Assembly: GCA_009731375.1 (NCBI GenBank)
Contig: BJOX01000345.1
Coordinates: 171,568-235,567 of the forward strand
Origin: Paulinella micropora
Taxonomy: Eukaryota; Cercozoa; Imbricatea; Euglyphida
Length of the DNA: 64,000 bases
Direction of reading: 5' to 3'
Shown: one piece after another, positions 1 through 64,000 of the stretch
Layout: each line of letters begins with the position of its first letter
How positions within the stretch are numbered: position 1 is the stretch's first letter
Program-made: the position numbers and the translations under genes
The notes under the pieces: generated by a model
Seen by the model: only the letters and a program-made list of their open reading frames with translations
The model's database searches: none
What the model was told of the DNA's origin: nothing

Positions 1-53186
<53,186 letters not shown>

Positions 53187-53268
53187 GAGCTAGAAGGAAG
53201 GAAGGAAAAGGAAGGGAGGGAAGGAAGGAAGGAAGGCAGAAAGGAAGGAAGGAAGGCAGGAAGGCAGG
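53187..53268 (+). repeat. (GGAA)n tract after the stop codon
   Basis: GGAA/GGGA/GGCA purine repeats; the last dense microsatellite in the window, probably in the 3' UTR. Confidence 0.9.
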
Positions 53269-55341
53269 ATGTGTTTAGTTCTTAAGTACAAGGAGCAATC
53301 ACTTGAACCGCTTCGCTCTTCTCAGGAAAATCTCGCAGTCTTTTGTTTGTCACTGCCTTGTATGAACACTCTCATGGATTGCATTGGAATCAGCCAATGG
53401 ACGCAGGTCCTGGGTTCAAGGATGGGTCGAGAACGCACGGTGTGCTTCAAGTCAGCATCGCTGATTGTACTTGACAACTCAAGACCATTATCTCATGAGA
53501 CACACGCCATTACTGTCGTGTTGAGGTGGTCTCCATTTGTCTTTTTTGTTCCGAGCAAAGCCGTGCTCAAGTAATCCACAGAAATTTTTACCGTTGCTAA
53601 CGGCATCCTACTTACTTAGTACATATCCTCGACCAGGTCCGTATCGGTTCTGAGCAGAACTGGGCTCGTCGCACACGTTTCTTTTGGCACTTGCCCTTCG
53701 TATTCTTTCTGTCTTCTTCACCATGATATTATCCTAATTACTTGGTACACGGGACTACGCTGCGATCCGACCTCGGACGCAGCCACATGAGACGCCATCC
53801 TACCAGCTACTTGTTGAGTGCTAAAACCACTTGATATATAATAATTTTATCTTCATATTTACTTTGTTTCAAAATCTTTTCCGGGCTTCCTTCTCAACCG
53901 GTTCTTGTAGCTGAGTGTGTTGTAGTTTGAGGCGTGCTCCTCCTTTGAAACCTGCCTCTCTCTTCGTTGACTTCCCAACGAGAACCTTCAAGTTGTCAGT
54001 CTAAGTACTACATGATTACAGTAATAACCGAGCCGGCAACTGCATCCCCCTCTCACCTGCAGTCACTTGCAAAACTGACGAGGAAATTTAAACAGCAACC
54101 GCCGAGAACAATTTCCGCCAGTCGTCAAAAAGATATACGGAAACGTGGACTCATGGTGACTACGAAACTGGAGCTGGCTGTCCATATATGAACCTTCACC
54201 TCAATGTAGAGTCTATTTTCCTACTTTCTATATATTTGCCCTTATCATATATTCACCTATACTGTAATCTATATTAATATCTTTAATTTGTAGTCTTCTC
54301 CTCCCATACCCTGCAGGCTCCCGAATGATGTGCAGTCAAAGAGAAAAATTACTCGAAAATTTCTTAGAACATTATCAAATGAGACATGATAAACAAGGCT
54401 GCATAGTTAGATTATAGAAAGAAAGTGAGTGTAAGATAAAAAATAGCTTTCGCTTCCTACTCTCTTCTTGTGCTTTTTTGACACTTGGCTTGAATTGAAA
54501 AAACAATTTCGATAGCGTTGTGCCATCCGGACACTTTTCCAAAAAATTCGGGAAAATTTCCATCCAATATGGTGAAAAGTTGTACCACTTGAAACTTCAT
54601 TCGAGTCTTTTATAAAAACTACTTAACATTTTTTCAAACTGATTGAAGATTCTGAATGCTGGTGACTTGAACTTTAATCTAGTAAATTTTGATAACTAGA
54701 ATTGCAAAGCCTACACTAATAAACATTAGTTAGTGGGCCATGAATTTACATATGTTGCTCTGGAAAAATTCCTGTTTTGCTCCAGCAATTTCCTTTTTTA
54801 CCGTTCATCCGACCATCATCAAATCATAATTTTTCTCACTGGCCGTGCTGATTTGAAGTTCCTTTCCAATTTATCCTAGTTACATTCTCTACCACACAAA
54901 ATAAACCAACTTCAATAGTCCACCATAGATAATTTTCCTCAGAATTCTTCATCTTGAGCACAGCTCAAATGCACTGCAGACCGTACATCTTGCCCTATAT
55001 CTAGTCCTTACCTTTTCCATTACCCAGCCCTTGTCACTGATAATAAATTAATCTTTGCAAAGGGATGAGCACGGTCACTCGTGGTCCCGTAAACATCTGT
55101 TATTAAATAAGTATTTCGATTCTGAAAGTGAAAGGACTGTCTAACTGCTTATTCAGTTTTGTTAGACTACTGTTATTAATAAAGCAATCTATGATAGCAA
55201 CTACATTCTCAACATACAACAACAACTTTAATGAGAAAAGGCGCTAATAGACACGCCACGTAACTTGACTTGGCCGGATCTAACGACACCGTTACTCCGA
55301 TACGGCCGGTCCATAACTATTAATTAATTATTAGTTCCAAC
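53269..55341. other. Non-repetitive intergenic region (may include 3' UTR and copia LTR)
   Basis: No microsatellites and no convincing coding region; open frames here are short and unlike known families. The right-hand part (from an unknown point up to 55342) should be the copia 3' LTR on the minus strand. Confidence 0.6.
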
Positions 55342-55352
55342 ACTCCCCCTGG
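55342..55352 (-). repeat. Putative copia polypurine tract and start of 3' LTR
   Basis: On the minus strand CCAGGGGGAG is followed by TGTTGGAAC, the usual Ty1/copia polypurine tract plus LTR 5' end (TG). The other LTR end and the matching 5' LTR were not found. Confidence 0.45.
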
Positions 55353-56530
55353 AACAAAGTAAATTAATATTAAGTTACTGCCGTTTCTAATTAAGTTACT
55401 TCTCCTATTACTATTTTGTGAAACGTTAGAAAACACAAACTCAAAACATATTCTCTTACCCTCACTCTTTCCGAGAAGTAATGTTGGGGTTGGCTACCCT
55501 CCTATTTACAGCGAGTACGTATCTACTAGAGTACGTACAATGCACCGGACCTGTCAGTGGTATATTTGGGCCTACCCAACGAGAAGAAGATTAACTCCCT
55601 ACTCTCCCTATCACGCAAATAAGTAAGATGAATATGTGAAAATTACATATATATGGATCATATAAGAATAGAAAGATATGGTAGTAACTTCAAAAGAAAT
55701 AATAACATAAAGATGTGATAAATATATGCAAAATATATATGTGTATATATAATATATATTCACATATGATTATAATATGAAAACTAAAATCAAGTTGCAA
55801 GCGCTTCCCGTAAGGGGGTATATAACTTGAAGTAACAAAAGAAAAGTAATATAATATATATCACAAATACAAATATCTGTAATTATCAGCGGGTCTGGGG
55901 GTCGGGTAGATGCCCGGTGCCTATCAAGACATATAGTCTGATCAATCGCCCTTCGTCTACCACTCCACCCCCAAGTTTGCCTCTTATCGATTTTTATGTA
56001 TATAGTGTGGTTATAAAAATGTTTATAGTATTTAAGCAATACAATCTATAAGGTAGTGCGTGTTCCCGACTTACGCCAGCACGGGAACACACACATACTT
56101 AGCAAGTTTTCGGGGCCCGAATCAACCTTCGCTGCGGCGCTTCTCATCCTCCCCCTCAACTTTCTAAAATTATGCAACTGAATGGTTATTACAACTTAAC
56201 GGGGGGGGGGGGGGGGGGGGGGGAAAAGGGANNNNNNNNNNNNNNNNNNNNNNNNNNNNNNNNNNNNNNNNNNNNNNNNNGGGGGGGGGGGGGGGGGGGG
56301 GGGGGAGGGGAGAGAAAGGTGAAAGCCCAGGCATCCTCCATGCTTTCCCGGGTCTCTGACCCGCATCTGCTACCGCGCCTCAAACTAATCGAGGTTGAAG
56401 GTCGGCAGCACTTGCAACAGCTCTGGTAACATGGGTCCACCCGCTCAAATCACCTATATCACTCCCCTCGATATACAGTATGCGAGAAATATAATATACG
56501 AGAATTAATACAATCCGCTTGTGAAAATAT
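55353..56530 (-). other. 3' non-coding part of the copia element, with gap
   Basis: AT-rich, no coding frame; poly-G on both sides of an N-gap at 56232-56280. A second purine tract on the minus strand (GAGGGGGAGGATGAGAAG) at about 56143-56160. Confidence 0.5.
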
Positions 56531-56532
56531 AA

Positions 56533-57028
56533 TTATAAATTATCATAGCGCTTTGCGAGAAATTCTTTCACCAACTTCACCGAGATTTGGTCAGCCAGGT
56601 AATTGAATTTCTCGTACGTGAAATTTATTTTGGTAAATAAATCCGCTATGTTTTCCTCCGTGATAACCCGGAACAACTTGACAACTCCCTCCTTAACCAA
56701 CTTTTCGAGCAGGTGGCCTGACATCGATATGTTTGGTTCTGGACTCCCCTAACCCCCTTTCTGAGAGAATGATACCCTCATTGTCCTCGAACAAGGGGGT
56801 GAAACCTCTTATGGGCAAACCGATGTCACGGAGAGACTGTCTTAAAGCAAGCAACTCCCTTACTGCTTCGTTAGCGGATACGGTCTCCGACTCAAGGGTA
56901 GATTGAGCTATTACAGTTTGAAGTTTAGAGAACCATGCCACCGGTGCCCCGTTGAAGAGAAAGATGTACCCAGAACGGGACTTCCTTGTAACCTTTTCTC
57001 CGGCAAAGTCTGAGTCGACGTATCCCAC
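56533..57028 (-). pseudogene. copia RNase H, frameshifted near the end
   Basis: MGYVDSDFAGEKVTRKSRSG, STLESET, FEDNEGI and RTKHIDV supply the D-E-D acidic residues. The last part is in another frame (56724-56533) with TEENIADLFTK, the hallmark copia C-terminus. Confidence 0.9.
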
Positions 57029-57292
57029 GAGGGGGTGTTCGTCTATAAGTTTTTCGACATTGGCGATAACAGGGACATTGAAAGCATTGACTTCTGTGGC
57101 TTCACATGAGTAAAGCTCAGGTGCCTTTTCTGCGGCCGATGGTCCTTCGGCCGGTCTCCATGAATTGGGGGTTTTGGGACAAAGAACCCTTCCGTCAACA
57201 TCTTGACTAGCCTCCTATCACCCCGTTTGAAATATAGGGCTCTCGGGGTCAGCAACCACAAAAACATACGGTGAACCATGGCATAAGATATT

Positions 57293-58234
57293 TCAGGGGA
57301 TGTGACTTGTTGTTGCAGCTATACTCAAAGGACAGGTCAGGGGAGGTCGGGTGTGAACAGCAAGGAAGATAAGCATGCAAATCAAACATCTAAGGTCGTA
57401 TTTGAGCAGACGGTGACCAACTTTCAGGGGGGCAGGGTTTTCTGAGGTGAAAGGGGTTTTAGCAGGCACCTCCTTCATATAATCTAACTCGTCTAAAATG
57501 AGAAGTTCATATTTTCGTTGATGCAGTAAAATCCCTTTCTCAGATTGGACAATCTGGATGTTCTTGAATTCCGTGGCCTTCCATAAGTTTTTACACCTGA
57601 AACCATGCTTCTTCATGCTCTCTGCAAGACTTATGTGTTTGGATTCATCAGCAGCGTGCAGACCATCATCTACATGAAAAGAGAGAAGCTGCGTACTTAT
57701 GGGGTCCTTGGCATGTTTGATAAAAGAAGCCCGGTCAAGGGAGAAAGTAATAAAAGCTTGCTTTCTGACTAACTCCTTTAACATCAAATCATACCATAAT
57801 CTTCCTGCCTCAGGATGACCATAAAGGGCCTTCCGAAGGAGCCAAACAAAACCTTCTCTCTCAAAACTCGGGGGGGGGGGGGGGTTTACATAGATATCAT
57901 AAGGCACTTTGGCATGTAAGTATGCAGTGGTGAAGTCAATTGACCACAAGTCTATTCCGAAGCAGGCAGCATAGGCAATGATAAGAAGGATAGTACGATG
58001 GTGAGCGGTAGGTGAGTATGTGCGTTTGGGATCATATTGCAATCCCGCTTTCAGGAGATCCCCCCTTAGGGTGATTCTAGCTTTATGATATGCGTCGCTC
58101 GTTCCTTGTTGCTTAACAGCGTCTATCCATTTTAGAGGAATAATGGGAGTGCCTGACTTTCTCTCCTCGCTCTCTTCCCTCCATTCCAAAGCTTTGAGCT
58201 CCTCATGCTGTCTCCTATCTTTCGGCTTCTGCAC
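57293..58234 (-). pseudogene. copia reverse transcriptase
   Basis: Shows YHKARITLRGD (K-A-R-L-V-A-R-G), SIDFTTAYLHAKVPYDIYV, LLRKALYGHPEAGRLWYDLM and the catalytic HVDDGLHAA (Y/F-V-D-D). 313 codons. PPPPPS at the poly-G/C tract 57873-57886 may hide a length error. The frame breaks after LDELDYMKEV...LLKYDLR. Confidence 0.9.
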
Positions 58235-59204
58235 GACGGGAAATTCCGGAGTTTGCTCGGTGACCAGGCAATAATTGATTCTCTCTTCTTTCGCACAGAC
58301 AGAGATATGTTTATTTCTAGTTCTCCCGTGGAATACGTTCTCCTGAGAAATGTTTCCTTGCTCATTGAGACCTCCATCCCGGGGGATGTTTGTCCTTTTC
58401 CGCAGCTATCCTAACTCTCTCCCCCTCGGCATGGCCGAATTCACTGGTTACATTGGGGTCGTGGCGTGCCGGTTCGATAATAGCCTGCGGTACAAGAGAA
58501 GGGGGGGGGGCTGCTCCCCCTGAAATCTCATACTTAAAAATCTCAGAATCTATTATTTTCTCTGTAACGCCATCATCAAACTTAACGTGGTGGGCTGGGA
58601 ACCGTTTATTTCTCCTGACAACCGGGGCAGTCGGGGCAAGAGTAACTCCCTTCCGCAAAGCAGAATCTCACTTACCTCCATATGTGGATTTAGCCCACTC
58701 TTCCCCGAAAGCCTGTGCCGGGATCTGGACGAATCTCCCAGACAAAATGACTTTAAGTTTGGGTTTTCTCCCCCTCTTTCCCACTACCCTGACACCTTTC
58801 TCCCCCTGATTCATGCTCCCTATATCTCGTGAAGACGGAGTAGGGGGAATAAGATCAGGGAGATTACGGAAATCTTGACTTTGGACATCGTTTTCGTCAC
58901 TATCGCTTGCAACGACCACCGAATCGTTATCACTTTCAGGTCCTTTCCGAGGTGTCATGGACGTAATGGGGGCATTCTCTGTACTTTCACTATTGCTAGC
59001 AGCAACTACGGCAGGTGGGGTAGATGTACTATGTGTAGCTACTGGTACGTCGAAGCTAACATTCTCTTTTGGTGGTGTGCTAACTGGGGACAGAACAGCA
59101 GAGGGTGTGGTCGATTTCCATCCGACCGAAAACATACCCTCCTCTGCTGTTCCTTCGAGGTCTTTAGAGGCCTCTCGCTTGCCCAGTCTCCATACATTGA
59201 ACAT
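58235..59204 (-). pseudogene. Integrase-RT hinge, acidic and Ser/Pro-rich
   Basis: Low-complexity linker split over three frames (59204-58668, 58658-58362, 58377-58132), the usual variable region between copia integrase and reverse transcriptase. Confidence 0.55.
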
Positions 59205-59281
59205 AACATCCTGGACATTACCGTGTATTATGCGCGCGACGGGATCATAAACACGATAATACCAGGTATTACGTTCGTAAC

Positions 59282-60318
59282 CTAAAAAGATAACTTTCCT
59301 CTCTCGCCTTTCCCCCGCTGAGCCTTAACCTTCATCACTGCAGCACACCCCGTGGGTCGAAGGTGATGTAGGTATGGTTTCCGGCGGTGAATGACTTCGA
59401 AAGGGGACTTACCCTTAAAGGGTCCTTTGGCTATCGGGAGGAGGTTGTTAATATAAGTGGCGTTTCTTTCCATCTCAGTCCAAAACTTTGGAGGGAGCTC
59501 AGCATCGCTGAGCATCGCCCTTGCAGGCCCACCGTTGGTTTGGTGGGATCTCTCTATCTTTGAGACTGCCTGTTTCTCCGCGGTTGGAGCCTCAATTAAG
59601 ATAGGCTGATTAACATTAACCCACTCCTGAAAGGTATCATATCGACCATATTCTTGGTCACAGGTAATAAATATGACTTTCCGGTTTGTATATCTTTCGA
59701 AGAAAGCAACGGCCTTAATAAAACACGGAAAAAATTCATTCTTATGACGTAAATAATAGTCGAGCTCGAAATTTGAAGCGAGACATTTGACCGTGAATTT
59801 GTATCGCTTACCATCCCATGATATCGTATTCCACCATCCTTGTGTGTCCATTGAAATATGAACCCCGGAATGACGTTCAACAATGTGATGTTTTTGTGGA
59901 AATGAGGTGCTTTCTTTATCTTATTCCTTAAACAATACTCGCACTTCATAATCCTTTCTCGCCATCCTACCCCTACTATCTTCAACCCCATATAATGAGC
60001 CATTCTTTCCATAGCCTTCACCCCTCTATGTTTACACATTCGGTGGAAGACGGTGGCGTGCATATGCTCAGTATGTGTGGGTCGGACAACAGGATTGAAT
60101 GCTTTTGACATTCGGCAACCAACATCGTGTTCTTGAGTTCGTGAGGTGTGCGAACATACATCATTTGGCATGACCAAGCAACAAGCCAAACTCTGTGAAC
60201 AATTCTCACCCTTCTCCGTATTTGTTTCGCAAGACAACGGGACATATGATTTACTGTCGCGACACCCCTCACATAAACATGGGACATCATTGCAACATAG
60301 TATTACATCATTGTACAT
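59282..60318 (-). pseudogene. copia integrase, frameshifted
   Basis: First frame (60318-59596): HHCC zinc domain, H...H in HATVFHRMCKHRG and CEYC. A frame break near 59850-59900 moves to the second frame (59851-59282): MDTQGWW (first Asp), ITCDQEYGRYDTFQEW (second Asp), then IERSHQTNGGPARAMLSDAE, LPPKFWTEMERNATYINNLL, the classic copia integrase end. Confidence 0.85.
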
Positions 60319-60357
60319 GGGAAGGGTTGTTGGTTGTGTAGGACGGCGAGGGGGAAG

Positions 60358-60897
60358 TCAGAATGTGACGGTAGAGGACGATGATCCCACTTTCTCTACC
60401 TTCACATTCTGCTTTTCGAGAGGGACTGGTTCGTATCGTTGATTTGGGTCTAGAGGGGGCATTCCCGGGGGATCAAAGACGAACAGGTTGTTGGGCAAAG
60501 ATCTGCCCCTAGCTACAATCTGTTCCTCATCGATATGGATTGGGGACTTGAGCACAAGCACTTGGTTGTTTTGATGGACTACCGCCAGTCCTTGTTTCAA
60601 CCAAACCGAAGTGGCGACTAAACCGTAACTCAGATGAGGGTTGTATGTCGTGTGTGAATCATACACCTGAACCGGTTCTCCGTTTGCTCCAGAAAGTTGC
60701 ATTAAGACTTTCCCTTTGTACTCCGTCTTAATACTCCCTTTCGCAATTTTGAACTTTTGAGGGTTATGCTTTAACCTCACGAATACATCCTTATGGGGTG
60801 ATTGGGACTCACTAGCCCCACTATCGTCTACCCACACCATCCCCGCCATAGTCTTTTCTGGTGTCTCTCCCTCATCTCCCTCGCTCTCATGCATCAT
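60358..60897 (-). pseudogene. copia aspartic protease
   Basis: VWVDDSGASESQSP carries the D-S-G-A-S active site of copia proteases (W-x-x-D-S-G-A-S). Retroviral-type proteases act as dimers and cut the polyprotein. About 155 residues follow the motif, ending in a Pro-rich linker. Confidence 0.85.
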
Positions 60898-60924
60898 TAT
60901 GGCGCAATCTTTCTCAGATGGGTG

Positions 60925-61626
60925 TCAGGTGTTTGAGGTGGAGTTGGACATTGTGCTAGCTATAGGTCTTGATGGAGGGATATCTCGTACGTTCTCCCCC
61001 TCTATCCCTATCCTTTGCCAGTATTCCCGGTATTCTAGTAATCGAGTTCTGAGATGAGGAAATGCCGCGACGAGCCCCCTCGCAAAAGGGTTGTTCCATT
61101 TATGGGCCATAGAAATAACGAAACTTTCAATATCCACGTAAAATTCAAGATAGAATTCGTTAACTTCCCCGTCTCTTCCGGTAATAAGAGAATCCCTCAC
61201 CTCTATCTCTCTAGCACCCTCTGCTAACGCACCGAACAGTCTATGTATCTCTCCAATAGATGGTATCTCTCCGTTTCCCCCTGTTATCACCATCTTCCCC
61301 TCATCCCATCTCCATGCAATCGTGGGGTCTCTCCTAATCCTTTCTCTCTCTAACTCTCTCTCCCTCCCCTCATACAACTCACTAGGTGCAAGGCGTGGTG
61401 AAGGTCTTTCTAACTCTCTCTCCCTCCCTTCGTACAACTCGCTAGGTGCAAGGCGTGGTGAAGGGGAATGTGTGATACGACGAACAGACAATTGGCGTGC
61501 TCTTTTGTTCTCCCCCACTTCTCCCCCTGCCTCATCCTCAACGCTTAGAGTTTGAGCGTTGTACAGATGATGCAGGGGAAGAAGAGGAAGACTTTTGAGG
61601 AGTGGCATAAGAGATGGTTTCGTCAT
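60925..61626 (-). pseudogene. Linker ORF upstream of protease, with internal tandem duplication
   Basis: Contains PSPRLAPSELYEGREREL twice in tandem (61343-61470), then a folded-looking segment with EFYLEFYVDIESFVISMAHK. Function unknown; probably part of the gag-pol linker. Confidence 0.5.
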
Positions 61627-61845
61627 CGTCTTCGTCTGTCATCGCCTCCCCCTCACCTCTCTCTTCTTTGGTTGTTTCCCCCTACTGCAGCCTCAACGTT
61701 CTTACTCGTTTCAATATTTGAGTCAGAACGTTGTACAGTTGAAGTAGGAAGAGTATGTCTTGTGAAAGAAGATGATGAAGCGCTAGAGCTATGAGAAGAG
61801 ACATGTCTAGGTGGTGATGTGTGTGAGGAAGATGACGTGAGAGGA

Positions 61846-62277
61846 TCAGACTGAACAGGGGGGGGATATTTCATCTGTCCTAATCCACTGACGTGTAATC
61901 CAGTCCATAGGGGCCACCCTTAACCCGGAGTGCCATGGTGTACCCCCCGCATTCAGCTGTGCCCTGACTACTGCTAATAAGTCTTCCCTATTTCGCTCAC
62001 AGCTGATATGGTGGGAACAAAAATCACAACCCCGTTTTTCCATCCTCTGGGCACATTCGCCACCTGATTTGGTTTTGCCCCGGGCGGCCCCTAGTTTCCA
62101 TGAACAACGTGCATTGTTTGAGGTAAACCCTTCACATTGTTTCGAATTTGAAACAATGGTCGCACTTCCCCTGATGGGGTGTGCCCACAGATTGAGCAAC
62201 TTCATTAAAAATAAATAGAATTCCGGGACTTCATTAGGACCTTCCTGTATCCTCCCTTGACACGACGAAGCCCCCAT
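61846..62277 (-). pseudogene. Cys/His-rich segment between gag and protease
   Basis: Contains QCEGFTSNNARCSWKL and, further on, GGECAQRMEKRGCDFCSHH then ISCE. The pattern C-x-G-x-T...R-C...C-x2-C-x2-H resembles small zinc-binding modules seen in some protist retroelements. Overlaps the preceding frame at a frame break. Confidence 0.5.
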
Positions 62278-63552
62278 CCCTCCCCCATAGGGTATATTAC
62301 CCCAAGAGGTGTGGGGTCCCCCACCATGTCAAGAGAATTGACGAAGCGGTTGTCTTTCAGGAGAGGAATAAAAGGAGTAGATCGAGGGACACTAGGGGGA
62401 GCAGACATATCTTGTGCGTGCGTGTTGCTCTTTTCCTTCTTGTCCTTCAATTCTGATGTGTGGGGTGCCGATGGTTGTTGTTCAAAAGAGGGAGTTGGTG
62501 GGGTGTTGTCGAGTGAGGGATTTGGTTCTTCTTCGTCCGTTTCCTCTCTCTTCATCATATTTATACTTAACATGTGATTGATGTACCCTATTTCCCCTAC
62601 TCCCTCCTCACCTCCATCCTCATCATGAGTACTAAACTCTTCGTCTGAATCATGAGCTTCGGACTCTTCTTCTTCAGAACTACCAGAAGAAGAGGAGTCA
62701 GAACCTCCTGCGTTCAGACTAATCGTCTTTGTCTTTGCTGTTTTCTTCTTGATGAAATCAGATAATTTCAACTTCCTTTTCTCCTTCCCTACCTCTTTCT
62801 TCTGTCGCCTCATCTTTCTCTTCCCTTTACTGCCCTCCTTATTCTTATCTGTCCTAGTCAGACTCAGCTCTCCTACCCTTTTGCTAAGTTGACTATTCTT
62901 GCTGCCTTCTTCCTTATGGTGCAATTCACCGGGACATGTCCGTCTCGAGGGCACTCGGCAAGATTACAGGGGACAATGAAAATTTGATTTGATGATCCCC
63001 ATGACAGTTGTTGCCACCTTGGGATACCTTACCAGCTTGGTTTCCCATAAGGTTGACTGTTATGGGGTCGTTCTTAGTTCCCACACCAGATGAAGTTTAG
63101 ACGAAAGGGAACGGAAACCGCCCCCCTGACGAGTAAAGTTTCTTCATTTTGTTTTTGGATTCCTCTGTTTGAGCAACCTGTTCAATTACTTTTACAAAGG
63201 ATTCCCAAGCCGGTCGTTCCTCCGGAAGGAGGCTGGTAACCTTGTTGCGAAAACTGTCGAACTCGGTCAGGTGTTCTATCTTTTTCATGACCATTTCTAT
63301 CTTTACGAGTTCTGGATATGGGACTTTCATAACTGACTCTTGATCAACAATATTGCTGTGAAAGAGGGTCAACGTCTTACGTCTTGAACCTTTTTGGGGT
63401 AAGAAAGGTCAAGGAAGTCTTGTCTTTCTTGAGAAGTTCGCAAGCTATAAACACAATGAGACTATGAGACGCTAAAATAGTGGCACCTTCCTGTTCCGGC
63501 TTGTTCCCGGTGAGTCGTGGAGCTGTAATGATGTTTCCATCATTGTTATTCA
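62205..63552 (-). pseudogene. copia gag region, frameshifted
   Basis: Begins MNNNDGNIITAPRLTGNKPE, shifts frame near 63377 to LTLFHSNIVDQESV and reads on to about 63097. A possible zinc knuckle C-x4-C-PRDGH-x4-C is at about 62930-62980. A Lys-rich then Ser/Glu-rich stretch follows. No close family was recognised; identity comes from position and the knuckle. Confidence 0.6.
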
Positions 63553-64000
63553 TAAATATTTTTTTAAAAAATAATTCCGGCACTTGACTTTAATTTTTTC
63601 GAAAAAAAAACCATGTTGGAGCAAAAGTGAAAAACCCAAGTCCACGTAAAATTTTTTTCCCCAAATTCCACGGAAATGTTATTTTTTTGCGTATTCCTAT
63701 ATTTTTGACATTTTCTTGCATTATTAGCTGCTTCAGATGCTCCTTATTCTCACACAGGACCCAAACGACTTCAAAAAAGCGACTGTCGTGGCATCAAAAA
63801 AATTCATCTTTTTAATACCTGCTTCGGTATGTCCATGGAGCATACAGCCCCTCACCGACCGCCCCCGTCCTAACTAGACTCATAACACACGCAGAAAATA
63901 ACAATGAAACACAAATAAAATAAATCTTACACTTGACTTCAACTTTTTTTGGAAAAAAATCATTTAGGAGCGATAGTGAAAACTCCAAGTCCACGTAAAA
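63553..64000. other. AT-rich sequence with a ~70-base direct repeat
   Basis: CACTTGACTTTAATTTTTTC...AAGTCCACGTAAAA at 63581-63651 recurs as CACTTGACTTCAACTTTTTT...AAGTCCACGTAAAA at 63930-64000, about 350 bases apart. Could be copia leader/LTR or an unrelated repeat. No coding region. Confidence 0.6.

Larger units (their letters stand above)
56533..63552 (-). mobile_element. Ty1/copia retrotransposon, decayed
   Basis: Order on the minus strand is gag, protease, integrase, reverse transcriptase, RNase H, diagnostic of Ty1/copia. At least five frame breaks separate the domains, so no complete polyprotein remains, unless some are sequencing errors in homopolymers such as the poly-G at 57873-57886. 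It lies downstream of the ligase gene and points towards it. Confidence 0.88.

Noticed and set aside
53269-53574. 101-codon ORF after the ligase gene as a separate gene
   Set aside because: No recognisable domain or splice context; it could be 3' UTR or chance.

Overview
The window looks like nuclear DNA of a eukaryotic microbe (an alga or protist; I cannot name the lineage). The evidence is a gene cut into dozens of very short exons with GT-AG introns, non-LTR and Ty1/copia retrotransposons, extreme microsatellite content and scaffold gaps inside homopolymers. There is no sign of bacterial, organellar or viral gene organisation.

Positions 1-53186 are one plus-strand gene that enters from the left edge. 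It encodes a large HECT-type E3 ubiquitin ligase carrying two RanBP2-type zinc fingers (one in the first exon, one split across two exons at 28.8 and 31.3 kb) and a complete C-terminal HECT domain (about 42.1-53.2 kb) with the catalytic cysteine in an HTCFF motif at 52905. I could place 43 exons whose intron phases agree at almost every junction. They total about 4.1 kb, or roughly 1375 residues. The other ~92% of the 53 kb is intron, almost all of it tetra-, tri-, di- or pentanucleotide microsatellite (TATC, TACC, TATG, CATA, TTTA, ATT, TTG, GAT and others).

The most unusual feature is that intron after intron holds tandem copies of the edge of a neighbouring exon, each still joined to its splice site and a run of microsatellite. 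Copies of an exon's 5' edge lie upstream of the real exon, and copies of its 3' edge lie downstream. At least two dozen exons show this, some with more than ten copies. Several splice sites are built from the repeat itself, and some introns are pure microsatellite. One intron also holds copies of an exon-exon junction in its spliced form.

Several insertions interrupt the microsatellites: a 5'-truncated non-LTR retrotransposon with a restriction-like endonuclease domain (33.6-35.5 kb), three short elements sharing its 3' tail, at least two other families with fixed 3' ends and variable 5' truncation, and two hairpin elements. The 3' ends of all the retrotransposon-like families abut TATC tracts.

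Just after the stop codon, past a short GGAA tract, the microsatellites almost vanish. Positions 53.3-55.3 kb are ordinary non-repetitive sequence. From about 55.3 to 63.6 kb lies a decayed Ty1/copia element on the minus strand (gag, protease, integrase, reverse transcriptase, RNase H, broken by frameshifts). The window ends in AT-rich sequence with a ~70-base direct repeat.
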